A stretch of DNA of 64,000 nt from Astropecten irregularis (GCA_963971285.1 OZ020244.1:22754001-22818000); one strand, 5' to 3'; positions 32,401 to 43,698 are shown, counted from the stretch's first letter. Notes: generated by a model from the sequence alone, not told the origin. Program-made: numbers and translations.

Positions 32401-34929
32401 CGAACCCGAGACTCAAGAGTTGGAAGGTGCAGAAAAAAAACATCTCGCCATTGGACGCCATGCATGGCACCCAGCGCTTGATCTACCATGCCCTTTGGGA
32501 GTTGGATTCTGTGAGACAGGTAACTTACTTTCCAGAAACCGAAATGACCAGGGGCCAATTTCATAGAGCTGCTTAGCACAAAAATTTGCTAAGCGTGACA
32601 ATTCTGTCTTAGTAAAAACAGGATTAACAACCAAATTTCCGTGTGTTGTGTATCACTTGCAATTGTTCTTTGGCTATTGTTCGCTGACCATGAATATCAA
32701 ATGGAATTTTCAATGGTGGTTTGTTTTATTGGGCAAGACATTTTTGTGCTAAGCAATTATCTGTGCTAAGCAGCTCTATGAAATTGGCCCCAAAGTAAAC
32801 ACAAAATCACAAATTTTGTGGATTCGTTTTCTTGAACATTGTCCCCCTAGCCTGTGGGTTGTGCAATGAGTAAGTGATCCTTAGAACATATTTATTTCTT
32901 AAATCCCGACAGGTTTTGCTTCGCTGCAGAGCTATTGAGAACCAGTGTTATGTCATCGCAGCAGCTCAGAGCGGTGTACACAACAAGAAACGTACATCTT
33001 ATGGCAGGGCAATGGTATGTTTGCTGTACATACAGAATATTTTCATAAGGGTCATTCTAGATTTTTTGTAGGTTGATTCTAAATGAACATGCATACCAGG
33101 TATTCCAATTATAAATATTTCCAGAACAACTTATTACTAAAACAAAAAAGGAAATTACCCTGTTAGAAGTCTAATTCAGTCCAGTGCATCCAACTTAATC
33201 CAGCTGTTCCACTCAAGTGCACCCTTCATAGCACTTATAACCAGCATCCTCCAAGTCAGGCAACCAGTCACCCTCGTGTAGACAAACAGAGCACACTACG
33301 AACGGAACACACTTTTCGGACTGTCACAAGTTAAACCATTGGTTCTTCTGAGAGCCTCATACATACTGAAGAGATTACATGGTGTAACAGCAGTTTACCT
33401 TATTTAACTAATTTCTAGCCATCAACTACATGTATGACTGTCTTCTCATATTCTGTCTGTTCTCCAAGACTGGTCTGGCAACTTATGGGGACAGGGCTGT
33501 CTCCAGCTGTGCAATGAGTCTTTGGAATTCTTTGCCAGACGAGTTGAGGGATGAAAATGATCTCTCACGCTTCAATCTTCATCTAAAGACACATCTTTTC
33601 AATCTTGCCTTCAGACCTTTGCCTTTGAATGGTATTTTCAAGAAACTGTGTGCATAATAAATGCTCTATTATTATTATTATTACTGTCTCTAAGTGTCTC
33701 TAAGTGAGATCTTGTCAATAATTCAATTATTTGTTGGGTCAATCCCAGGCTGGGGTACGTGTGGGGCATGGTGCTTGGTGCTTGGATCCCTGAGAGGAAA
33801 ATGATGCCACTTTAATTACTTTTCTCCAGCCAGGAAACATTCGGGTACCTGTACCTATAAAGGCTGAGATGTTCAAGTATATGATCCTAAGGATCAAGGC
33901 CGGCTTACTGTATAGTGAGTGGAGATTATTCCAGGGGTCCATTTCACCAAACTCATCGTAACTTACTATCGGTGCTATAGCGCTCTGCAGTATGACATCA
34001 CACAAGTGATTTGGCCAGCGCGCACATGTACAGAATCCCCAGATGTCAGACAAACTGCATGCATGTGCATACATGTTTACAATGTCTGTCTGAGATGCAG
34101 TGTGCTATTTTTAGTGCAAGTTCGGAGCGCTATTGCCTAGTGGTATGGCATCTGCACTAGTAAGCAGGAGGTCGTGGGGTTCGAATCCCACCTGAGCCAG
34201 CACGTGATTTGTTCACGTGCACTCACTACAAGCACTGAATATACAGTGCTTATACACGTCGGAGAAGAGTAAGCCTAATTTGCATATTATCTATCTCCCG
34301 ACCAAATTCATTTAATATTCATAACTTACAATCAATCGTACGACTTATGATGCGTTGCAGCCCTATGTAAGGATATGATGGGTTATCCTACAAGACCTTC
34401 ATAACTTGAGTTACGATCGATCGTAGCGCTTGGTGAAATCAACTCCAATGATTGTGGCTAATATTGTGATGTGCTATTAAAATGTGCTAGATATCCAATT
34501 TGCAAATCCTTGAACCTTTGTATAATTTTCGCCACCAAGAACAGATTATGTCAAAAAAAGACACAGAAGAGGTTAAGTCCAAAGGTTGATTATCTGCTTG
34601 CATTTCATTCCCGGAATTATTTTTTAAAATAATTCCGGGATTAAAAAGGGCTATTGGCTGTATTCCATTACACTATTCCTTATAACAAATCTATGTCTGT
34701 TTTGTCTTTTGTGTTCTTCGTGCCGTGTGATTTTCCATAGATCATTGATCCCTGGGGCTGCATCGTTGCCTGTTGCCATGACGGCCTGGATGTTGCCGTG
34801 GCCGATATTGATCTGGGTTACCTGCGGAAGGTGCGCACGGAGATGCCAGTGATGGAGCACCGTCGACACGACTTGTACGGACACTTGGCAAGCCACACAA
34901 GTCCAGCCGATTCCAAGGACTCGCAGTGA
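29430..34929 (+). CDS. NIT1: NIT1, nitrilase homolog 1 (deaminated glutathione amidase), 6 exons
   Basis: Exons: 29430-29699, 30264-30419, 31278-31487, 32186-32296, 32913-33014, 34741-34929. Total 1038 nt (345 aa), every junction phase 0. The carbon-nitrogen hydrolase triad is visible: Glu96 in FLPEA, Lys171 in YRKAHLFD, Cys213 in CYDVRFPE. Other family blocks are [46 protein letters not shown] and the C-terminal [10 protein letters not shown]. Known role: hydrolysis of deaminated glutathione in cytosol and mitochondria. The first 44 residues are Arg-rich without acidic residues and look like a mitochondrial presequence; a second ATG at 29562 (Met45) would give a cytosolic form. Exon 3 ends in a weak donor (ATC|GTATCC) but gives the expected I-C-Y-D. 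No Fhit domain follows, unlike the NitFhit fusion of flies and worms. Confidence 0.95.
30095..30225 (+). repeat. GATCCTGCTAGGATCGAAAC dispersed repeat, decayed
   Basis: AAGAAACTGCTTGGATCAAA then AGCAGTTTGCAGCAGTTTAT. NIT1 intron 1, just before exon 2. Confidence 0.5.
30597..30690. repeat. inverted pair of GATCCTGCTAGGATCGAAAC repeats
   Basis: Two copies of a dispersed repeat core face each other, giving a stem of about 33 bp. Single copies lie at 2838-2866, 21698-21815, 30095-30225, 31105-31235 and 44530-44572. Most continue into GCAGTTTGCAGCAGTTTATT. NIT1 intron 2. Confidence 0.6.
31105..31235 (+). repeat. GATCCCGCTAGGATCAAAC dispersed repeat
   Basis: Same family; ends about 40 bp before NIT1 exon 3. 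Confidence 0.55.
32388..32500 (-). mobile_element. tRNA-like SINE fragment
   Basis: The minus strand has CTCGGGTTCGAATCCCATCC (B box) and, about 75 bases upstream, an A-box-like GGTAGATCAAGCGCTGGG. It lies in NIT1 intron 4, just before a 240-bp MITE. Confidence 0.5.
32551..32791. mobile_element. GGGGCCAATTTCAT MITE, full length
   Basis: Complete 240-bp copy of the 8086 family with both termini, NIT1 intron 4. Confidence 0.75.
33430..33680 (+). mobile_element. 3' end of a CR1/L2-type LINE, ORF2 C-terminus and ATT-repeat tail
   Basis: The frame encodes [20 protein letters not shown], then [11 protein letters not shown] and [10 protein letters not shown]. This is the characteristic last block of non-LTR retrotransposon ORF2 proteins. 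The coding part stops at 33657 and is followed within about 10 bases by (ATT)n, the usual tail of this class. The copy is 5'-truncated inside NIT1 intron 5 and in the gene's sense orientation. No reverse transcriptase core is present, so it is a dead fragment. Confidence 0.85.
33975..34134. mobile_element. AATAGCGCTCC MITE, diverged copy
   Basis: CTATAGCGCTC to GCGGAGCGCTATT-like end, with the alternating CATGCATGTGCATACATG tract. Its CRE site is mutated to TGACATCA. Confidence 0.6.
34134..34330 (+). mobile_element. tRNA-derived SINE, second family, nested in other repeats
   Basis: The B box and T arm are intact (GGGGTTCGAATCCCACC), followed by the same body and ATTTGCATATTATC end as the copy at 3640. 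Its first bases merge with the end of the CRE-type MITE at 33975-34134. It lies in NIT1 intron 5. Confidence 0.7.
34609..34640. repeat. perfect hairpin in NIT1 intron 5
   Basis: TCCCGGAATTATTTT and its exact inverse, separated by 2 bases, 100 bp upstream of exon 6. Confidence 0.7.
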
Positions 34930-35155
34930 TGAAGCAGTATAGTTCTGACTTCTTGTGTCCACTCAAATTGCTGCAGACATTTGCAGACATAAATGTCCAA
35001 CATGGATGACTGTTTGTTTGCATGTGATGTACAAAGGTCCAGCTGATTGGAAGGACTCCCAGTGATTGAGCTGTAGAGTTCTTGTATCAATCCTAATTGC
35101 TGCAGACATTAAATGTCCAACATGGATGCCTGTATGTTTGCATGTGATGATGTAC
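34901..35155. repeat. tandem duplication over the NIT1 stop codon
   Basis: Unit 1 (34901-35036) starts GTCCAGCCGATTCCAAGGAC within the NIT1 coding end; unit 2 (35037-35155) starts GTCCAGCTGATTGGAAGGAC. Both contain ATGTCCAACATGGATG and TTTGCATGTGATG. The NIT1 stop lies in unit 1. Confidence 0.75.
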
Positions 35156-35274
35156 ATTATCCTTAATTCCCACTTTCAGGCAAGAAACAACCACGAGTGT
35201 TGATTCTAATATTCAATTGACTGTACTCATCAAATGTTCCAAATAACAAGGGAAACTCTGACTGGATTAATTGT

Positions 35275-35428
35275 TAAGTCATTGAAAGGTGACGAACTAA
35301 AAATATTTTATCTGGAGTGTGATTCGAACCTGTGACCCCCGGAATAATGTTACAGCAGCCTGTCCAAGCAAGTGAGTCCTTCAAACAAAGATATTTGACT
35401 ATCAGGGACATCACCTTTCAATGACTTA
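35275..35428. mobile_element. inverted-repeat element enclosing a tRNA-like segment
   Basis: Ends are TAAGTCATTGAAAGGTGA and TCACCTTTCAATGACTTA, a perfect 18-bp inverted repeat. The interior carries the third-family tRNA-like B box on the minus strand. Confidence 0.65.
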
Positions 35429-35645
35429 GAACATTTATTTAGTGGATCCAGGAACAATTAAAATTATTTTAATACAATATTAATTTTATGAGAACTATGA
35501 ATGTCCACTCATGTTGTAGACGATAAATTTTACTCTTTGTATTGCACTTTGGTTTTGGCTCCCACTAATTAGTTTGAAGATTGATGCGTAAGTGATTGGT
35601 TGGCAAGTTATTTTTTAACTAAGAAGGATTTGCAATTTTGCTGGT

Positions 35646-36010
35646 TTAAAGGTAGTATCATACTTTGGTAAGACACCAAAACAGAAATTTTCACAGATTT
35701 ACGTATAACTTTCAGGGTATGAAGATGATGCTGGTAGAAACCTACCGTTAAAATTTGTCCGCCTGAAATGCTGCATTTATCCAGAAATTAGTAATACAAC
35801 GACCGAAAATCTTTTTGATCTTTTAAAAGATCAAAAATAAAAGAGAAAAGACTTAATAAATATTGTGGCCGTTTTTCACAATTTTCTCAAAAGGTGGGCA
35901 TCGTATGGGACTGAAATTGTCACAGATGACTGTGACTGTATATTCTTTGATATTTGTGCCCACGAATCTGTACTTCTTTGACAAAAACCAAAGTATGATA
36001 CTACCTTTAA
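35646..36010. mobile_element. TTAA-type MITE, family A, full length
   Basis: TTAA edges and AAGGTAGTATCATACTTTGG termini; centre GATCTTTTAAAAGATC. Confidence 0.75.
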
Positions 36011-36013
36011 GGG

Positions 36014-36512
36014 TTTAAAACATGATTGATAAAGGTCACATGAGCACTCACACTTTGTCTGATCCAACATGTACATAAAATAACACACCTGTGAAAATAT
36101 GAGCTCAATAGCGCTCCGCACTTTCGCTAAAAATAGCACCGGACCTCAGACAAACATTGCAACCATGCACACGTGCGTGGGCGTGCGCGTGCATGTACAC
36201 TACGTGTGTGAGTCAATGCTTGTCTGACATCCGGGGATTTTGTGACGTCATTAGTGCGGAGCGCTATTGGATATATGAGTTGGGAGAAAATAGCAAAAAA
36301 AAAACAACTCAATTTTTCTATAATGACATACAGAGAACAAAACTGTTTTCGATCTTTGTTTGAGTAATTTCTAGATAAACCATTTCAGGGGGAAATATTC
36401 TAATATGGTATGTTTCGACTTCCAGCACCATCTTCATACCATGAAAGTTATGATAGTTATATGTAAATCATTTCTGTTTGGGTATGTTACCAATCCTGTA
36501 CCGTGACTTTAA
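36014..36512. mobile_element. TTAA-type MITE, family B, with a nested MITE
   Basis: Family B body interrupted at GAGCTCAATA by the CRE-type MITE 36107-36268 and resuming at GGATATATGAGTTGG. Confidence 0.65.
36107..36268. mobile_element. 160-bp MITE with AATAGCGCTCCGCACT termini
   Basis: Termini AATAGCGCTCCGCACT and AGTGCGGAGCGCTATT. The interior has GCACACGTGCGTGGGCGTGC (alternating purine/pyrimidine) and a TGACGTCA site. Copies: 36511-36650, 42233-42393, 54828-54986, 33975-34134. Confidence 0.8.
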
Positions 36513-36650
36513 TAGCGCTCCTCACTAATGACGTCACACGAGTGAATTGGCCAGCGCTCGCGCGTGCACCCTCACACATACCCACCACACGTTTGCAATG
36601 TTTGTCTGAGTTCCGGTGTGCTATTTTTAGCTCAATTGCGGAGCGCTATT
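36511..36650. mobile_element. AATAGCGCTCC MITE, inverted orientation
   Basis: Same termini; TGACGTCA near the left end (36530s), so it is inverted relative to 36107. Confidence 0.75.
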
Positions 36651-37099
36651 GCTTGAATTGTTTTATTTTTTGTAAATACGCATAATCGTCTGGCATTTCC
36701 ATTTCATGAAAGATTAGCCTACAGTTTTTTTTTTTCTGAAGAGGGAAGGTTTTGGAATGTTAAATATCCAATTCAAATTAGCTATTAATTGGGTGAATTT
36801 GACAAATATTTTTGTATTTTGGTAATGCATAGTAACCAAAAATAGCATAGCGCCGCTTCGGTGCTATGAAACAAGGTGATGGTGTAATAATTGGCAGAAA
36901 GAAATTGAGTCAAATAATATTAAATTGTTCGCAATTATTGTAGCTGATGTAAAACATTGGCAGTCTTTTGAAGAATTATTTATTTAGTTCAGTCTGTCAT
37001 TAGTTTGTCACATTTTAAAAGATTTATTGACCCCTCAGCATTGGGAAATAAAATGTTGTGATTTGGTAACAAAACATTTCTAGCAGAATGCACAGTTTC

Positions 37100-37747
37100 G
37101 GTCTAGCGCCACCTCGTGACCAATGTCCGACAACCGGATTCAATCAATTTTTGGCTGCCGAAATGTCACATGATATTGTTTCCATGTGACACGTGATAAA
37201 CAAAGTGTGAGGGGAATCACAGTCTGGTACCCGACGCATACACACTGAAACTGTATGGCGAGCCTACCAGACTCGTCTAAATGTCAATGTGCGTGCGTGA
37301 CGATGAAGTTGAATGACATTGACAATGTGTAAACTGGTAAATTGTAAAGAATTACGTGTGAAAACCGTTGAACTTTTATGACTTTGCAAGATTGGACAAA
37401 GTGAAAGAAAGAAGTTTTGTGGAGAGAAGTGATTGCGTGCTCGATCGGGCTGATTCGGAGGACGGATCCATGGTTAACCCGGTGTTTTTTGTCTCGGAAG
37501 GCCTACTCCATGTCCACTCAACAGACAACACGGAACACACAGACACCGTACCACTGCACTGCAGATGAGTAAATGTTGTTGATTACAACTTAGTACAATA
37601 CAACTTCAAGTAAATCTCTGGAAGTTTTGACATGACATGAAACTTGACATCAACACGTCATCAACGACGTCAGGCTTGGATGATTGTTTGAAGATCACGA
37701 GATAAGGAGAGAAGGATATATCGCCTAGATTGCAAGATGGCTCAACG
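37100..37747 (+). promoter_or_regulatory. possible promoter and first exon of a plus-strand gene
   Basis: This stretch lacks the repeats that fill its surroundings and is richer in CpG. Near its 3' end an ATG in good context (CAAGATGG, 37737) opens Met-Ala-Gln-Arg and meets a near-ideal donor (CG|GTAAGAG, GT at 37748-37749). This resembles a short first coding exon followed by a long intron. An E-box CACGTG occurs at about 37187. I could not find the next exon in the remaining 26 kb, so the gene, if real, continues beyond the window. Confidence 0.3.
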
Positions 37748-38164
37748 GTAAGAGAATGTTTTTATTGCTTTTGGAACTTGAATTTGAAACAAAAACTAAA
37801 TTTGGCTTGATCTTGGAATATTTTCTTATAAAATGCTGTCATCCTCATCATAACCTCGCCTGGTCGTTAAAACAAATGAACAAACAATCGGATGTTTTTG
37901 ATTTTAGCCATTTTTATCAGCGTGGACATCCGGGTACTTTCATTCTCATGAACTTGACAACCGATGAAAATCAATATCATATGGCCCAAGCTATGGACAA
38001 ATCACGTGCAAACCGTCCGTTGTTGAGTCGTGCTTCAGAATTGTTTCCAGAGTATTTTTTGTCAAGAAGCAGAGATCATGTTCTGTAGGACTGCCATTGT
38101 TGAGTTATAGTTTGTTTGACAAATTATCGATACTAAGTAGTAAGAAGTAAGATTAAACAATCGT

Positions 38165-38315
38165 GGGGCTGATTTCACGAAACACTAAGATTGATCTTAA
38201 GTTTGAATCAATCCTAATTGCTACGAAACTTGTGATGTCATAATACAAATCACTATATGGTGATGCTGTGACAACTCATCTTAAGATTAATCAAGTAGCA
38301 TTTGGTGAAATCCAG
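38165..38315. mobile_element. MITE with GATTTCACGAAAC termini
   Basis: GGGCTGATTTCACGAAACAC and GCATTTGGTGAAATCCAGC are inverted. Related to the 15689 family. Confidence 0.6.
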
Positions 38316-38989
38316 CACTGGCAGCTTATTGTCTTAAAAACTACACAAGTTGCCACTTTGTTTTCATCGCTCCAAGGTCGGCGAGTTGGAATGACGTCAT
38401 TCCGCGCTGACCTATATACATCAAATTCATTTCAAAACAGAAACCTTGTTTTCTTGAAAATATGCACATCAGGTTAGTCAGACTATTGACCGACCAACCG
38501 ACTACTTCTGACAAGTACCGGCTACTAGTTCTACCAACAACTCATGACAACAACAGACATCAGTCATCTGAAACTGTTAATTGTAATTGAAGCAAAACGG
38601 CGAATAAGATGGCGACCAATACTACTCTGACGAAAAAAGTTTACTTTTTGCCCCCGTACTTTTCAGTCATGGTTGAGAAAATAATCTGCTAGTGAAACTG
38701 TAATTATTTACTGCTTGGTAGTCTATGAAATTTTAATAATTTTATCGATATATAAATGGTTCATATTAGTAAGTCTATACCCTTATTATCTAAAAGTACA
38801 GTGGAGTATATGTGAGGATGAAAAAGATGGTTTAGGTTTAGAAACTTGTAAACTACATTTAAATAAAACCTATTTCCTTGGAGAAAACGTCATTTGAAAC
38901 CTCAAATTTTATACATGTTTCTTTTCAAACACAAACAAGTAAATAAACGGACCAACATCCCAACATGTACATTGTACAAACATGTGTGA

Positions 38990-39115
38990 CCAAATTTACC
39001 AATTACCATGGAAATCAGATTGTGGTGTGTTGTGGTATTCAGGATATATAACTTACCACAGGAAAAACCAAAAACCATACATGTGTGGTAAACTGTGGTA
39101 TGTAGTGAGGTTTAT
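38990..39115. repeat. CCACACTGTGG-type repeat, partial
   Basis: Contains TGTGGTATTCAGGATAT and the ACTGTGGTATG end; the left part is lost. Confidence 0.55.
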
Positions 39116-39731
39116 AGGGCCAATGAGGATATATAATACTTCTACTCATTGAACATGATTAATAAAGAATTGTGATTAATCTGGCTCACCAACTATATAC
39201 CCGTACATACATGTAGTTGTAATTATGAAATTGCTTTAAAAAATTGATTCTTTCGCTGTGCAGTATCTTATGTTAAATGTTCTTAATTGAGGATAGTTCT
39301 GGCATCTACATCACAGTATGTCCAACCCAAAATGCAGGTAAATCTAGAGACAGACAATTATAATTGTGAGTTTTAAATGTCAAGTGGTACTAGACCTTTT
39401 AACCATCAACTTCACATTCTGAAAATAGCTTCCTTAGTTCCTTCTGAATTAGAGCTCTGTGTAATTCATTCATCACTTTCCCAAAGTGTTAAATGTTCAA
39501 GAAGTTCAGTTTTATGATAAACTGCTATTTTTTTGAAAGAAAAATTAAAGTTTTAAGCATAGTTTTCATATGTGGCAGCTGTGGATAAAGGGAGAAAATA
39601 CAGTTACATTATTTTGTACATTGTGTACAGGTCTGTCAACAAGCATACTGTATGATGCACATATACTAATTACATGAAAAAAAATTTTTTAAATTAATAT
39701 TAACTTTGTAACCCAAAATGAACAGTTTAGA

Positions 39732-40106
39732 TTTAGGTACTATCATATTTTGGTAGCATACTAAAAAAGATTTCACAGATTTAGGTCTACCTACAATGTA
39801 TAACTTACAGGGTGTAAGGATGTATGGTAGTTACCGTTTTATGCCTGAAATTTTGTAGTTATCCAGAAAATAGTAAAACCAAAGACCAACAACAATTTTG
39901 AACTTTTAAAGATGAAAAATAACGGTGAAAAGATTTTTAATATACTGTGAGCCTTTTTCACTGTTTTCAGTGTTTTTCTCAAAAAGTTGGCACTGTATGG
40001 GACTAAACATTTTGCAGATGACTGTTTGTATCCTCCTTGATATTTTTGCCCATGAATCTGCTTTTAAATTTCTTTGACAAAAACCAAAGTATGATATTAC
40101 CTTTAG
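39732..40106. mobile_element. TTAA-type MITE, family A
   Basis: TTAGGTACTATCATATTTTGG to ATTACCTTTAGG; edges mutated from TTAA to TTAG. Confidence 0.65.
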
Positions 40107-42232
40107 GCCTAAGTACATGATGTTAATCAGGAGTCCTAATCTCTTTCAGTTAATATACTAAGGCAATGTAATTTTATTGACTATACGCCCAATTAGAGAT
40201 TATAACGTCTCAGGTTTCAACCATTGCAATGGAGGCATCAAGTCTAATACGGCGTATACCATCCTCAGTGGTAACAAGATCTGAGTCACAGTTGGCGGAT
40301 GCAGTATGCTGCTGCAGTATGAGCATTGTACTTCATAAATCCTGTCCATGTTATTCGGTACTGGCGGCCATTGTTACAAATTACATCCAATGTGCGCGCA
40401 TTCACATCATTTCAATGGCGTCACGTCATGGTACACGCATCGCAGTGCACAGAGGAAATCCCCCATGCCTACTACTGTGTACATAGATGTACGTCTTACG
40501 TGAAAGTTAACAGAATTACCGATCCAGTAGATTAAAGGCATGACCTACTGTGAACAGTACATGTATTGTGCACATAGTGTGCTTACTGGTGATTGTAATG
40601 TATACCCTGGTAGTCCCCTTTGCGAATATGATATTTTAATACGTGTATGGTGTATTGAGTAAATTTTATTCATAATACAAGAATGAGCTGTAATTCTGCT
40701 CTACTTAAGTGATTGGGCTTAATTTGAGGTCTTAGGCTAATGCTTTAATTGGTGGGACTACTATACCTTTGTTCAGTTCTCTTTGTTGATGTGATAAATA
40801 GAAAGAGGCACTTAGGAAGTTAGGATCAGCATTAAGCTGAATAATATGAGAACAAGTGTTCGAACAACTCAAAATATTAATCATGTCTCCCCCTTGTGTA
40901 GAAACATGTAACTTATCAATTATTTTAAGTCATGCAAAGAGCTTTTCACCCTGCAATGGTTTTAAACAAAACAATTGGCTGTCTTGAAATTAAGTGAATA
41001 CTTTTTTGTTCAAATTTCATTTCAAAAGTCATTTCATGTGTCAACCATGACCTTCCTTGCTACATGTCATAATTTTGTCAATGTCAAAATCCTGAAGTGC
41101 ATGCCTTGCGACAAGAACTCTTAGAAATAGAAGTAACCTTTGATATGAACTGCAGTAATTATTTCCAAGGTCTAGAGCGGAACAAAATTAAAAGGAATCC
41201 ATCATACGAAGAAACAAAATTGCAAACAATGCTATGCCATCTCTTTTTCCCGTTTTCATTTATATTTTCATCCACCACCACCCCCCCCCCCCATCCCAGT
41301 ACTCCTCGGGCCCATGTATTCATTAAATTTGATTTAAAAGCATCGACATTTTGCGGTTTGCATTTGACTTGCTACTTGCCGTGGCCTTGGGCATCTTGGA
41401 CAAACACGGTTGTGGGTTGGGCGGCAATTTGATTACCGCTGAACACGTACATATACGTGCATGCTGGACTGAGAGGCTGGAACACCTTTCATATCTGGGA
41501 ATCAGCCTGCTTCCTGCACTCCTTCACAGGATTTGTACTTGTGGCAAGTGACGCAATTAAAATCCCTGCGGCAAGGGAGAAAAAAAGAAAAAAAAAAGAA
41601 GAAGATAAAACCGAAGAGAATAATATCGTTTATAAAAAATATGAATTTACATTACAAACCATGTATATGTCGAAAAGGTCAAGTACCATTTATTCAACAT
41701 TGTCAGGAAATTTGAATCAAGGGTCTTTAGTTTGTGGACCCACTTTAGCAGGAAAACATTATTTTCATGTTAATTGCTGGCAGATTTTTGTGATTTAAGT
41801 AAGCATCAGCACGACCTGCCACAAGCTGTATACGTGTGGAATTTTGTTGGTACATGTCATTGGTAAATGGGCCCAATTTCATGAAATCGATGAGCAGGAG
41901 ATTCTGCTTAGTGATTTTTTTTATGCTAAGCAAATATTACCTGGGTACCAGCTGCAAGCTACATAGAAATCGATGACATTTTAACTGGTATGCTGTGTTT
42001 GCTTTAAATTTGTTTAGCAACATTTTCTGTGTCTGTGCTTATATAGCAGCCATGCATATTTCTTAGCTCTAAATGTCTTTAAAAATGGTTCCTGTAAGGT
42101 GAACACAACATTCGTTTTGCAACTTACTTTTAAATTGAGCTTTTTTTATAGAATACTATAGGATATAACTAAATGCAAATGCTTTGGACACAAACTTAAT
42201 ATTGACAAGGTATTGCAAAAAGCAGTAGGCCT

Positions 42233-42393
42233 AATAGCGCTCCACACTTGAGCTAAAAATAGCACCAAACCTCAGACAAACATTGCAACCATGCACACGT
42301 GTGTGGGTGTGCGCGTGCATGTACACTACGTGTGTGATCAATGTTTGTCTGACATCCGGGGATTTTATGACGTCATTAGTGCGGAGCTCTATT
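42233..42393. mobile_element. AATAGCGCTCC MITE
   Basis: AATAGCGCTCCACACTTGAG to AGTGCGGAGCTCTATT; carries TGACGTCA and the alternating tract. Confidence 0.75.
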
Positions 42394-42663
42394 GATGCTT
42401 TGGAACAAGAAAAAGTTGCTCAGACAAAATGGGTGAGTGGGTTTTTGCCATTTAGCAAACTGCAAACCTCCACTCATAAGCAAATCTGTGCTGTATACCA
42501 CAAAGTCCTCTCAAGCTTTATAAATATTGTGGGATATTTTTGAAACAACTTGACCTTGTGTTTTTTTCTGAAGGGGGTGGTTAAAGGGAGGTTCATTGCC
42601 TTTGACAATGGAGCCTGCACTGTAGTGAAAGACATTGCTCATTGTGTGTGTTCTTCTCCATTC

Positions 42664-42980
42664 ATCTACTTTGGTTTTTGTCAAAGAAATGCAGATTTTC
42701 ATGTATGAGCAGAAATATCAATAAAGATAGCAACAATCATCTGTGAAATTCCCAGTCCCATATGGTAAAAAAAAAATTCCCACCGTTATTTTTTATCTTT
42801 TAAAGATCAAAATTGTTTTTGGTCATTGGTTGTATACATACTCTTGGCAAATACAGCAATCAGGCAGAACAATTTTAATGGTACATGTATGTTTCTACCA
42901 TCACCATCTTTTATAGTTATAGTTTAATATGTGAAGATTTCTGTTTACAGTATGTTGCCAAAGTATGAAAGGACCTTTAA
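42664..42980. mobile_element. TTAA-type MITE, family A
   Basis: CTACTTTGGTTTTTGTCAAA to AAAGGACCTTTAA. Confidence 0.6.
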
Positions 42981-43698
42981 TGTAACAGCTTTCAAAGTGG
43001 AAATCTTAAAGTTACATTTTGGAAATAAATACTACATGTAGATGTTTTTAACGAGAATAGCAAGATTCATCTCCAGCAAAAGACCACAACCAGTACGTGT
43101 TTCCAACTGTAAGTTGAGGCAGCCAGCCTGATGCGGAGGCCTCGCCGAGGTTAAGGAAAAGTGCCTTCAGCACTTCATGACGTGTGTTTATCTAAACAGC
43201 GCCCTCATTGGTGTAGGTAGCAAAAAACCTTGCATTTTTTTTAATTAACAATTATCACACGTACACAAGAAAAAAAATCAATGACACATGTGCTGTGCTT
43301 GTACAATGTACATGTTGACAGTCAAAGCCATCAATTGCTATTCCCATGCAGTTTTAGTTTGGATCTAAAAATATTTAAGCGAATGACCAATGCTGGTGTG
43401 CATATATGTATGTCCAACAGTTTTATTGGTGATCATACTTTATAGACAGGTTACGTTATATGCAAATATCACCAATTATGTATATTAGTATCTTGATTTG
43501 TTAGCATAGATACTGATAGGTAAAAAGATGTTTAGAGAATTTGAAATTAAAACAAAAAGCAAAATGGAAATGATTGCTGGAAATCTTGGATGAAAGTTAA
43601 ACCACGACATCGGCTAGAATATCCACAAAATATTGGACTATGCTTCGGAGGTTAGGAGTTGAGAATTAGTATAGGCCTAGGATCTATGTCTGAGTGAC

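Larger units (their letters stand above)
33934..34441. mobile_element. GGGGTC-type MITE split by a later insertion
   Basis: The left arm (GGGGTCCATTTCACCAAACT, 33934-33974) and the right part (34318-34441) match the 15689 element continuously once the insert is removed. A short TAACTTACTATC/TAACTTACAATC duplication flanks the insert. Confidence 0.6.
37750..42230. other. no recognised gene
   Basis: ORFs at 37756-38088, 40229-40486 and 41097-41551 match no family I know and lack paired splice signals. Repeats present: 38165-38315 (GGGCTGATTTCACGAAAC MITE), 38990-39115, 39732-40106 (TTAA-type). 41280-41293 is a C-run. Confidence 0.5.

Noticed and set aside
34134-34200. Functional tRNA gene (and the similar ones at 3730-3815 and 25107-25180)
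   Set aside because: The B box is good, but acceptor or anticodon arms are broken and each continues into a shared SINE body.
41097-41798. Overlapping ORFs near 41.1-41.8 kb
   Set aside because: They overlap in several frames, include homopolymer-derived Pro and Lys runs, and match nothing.
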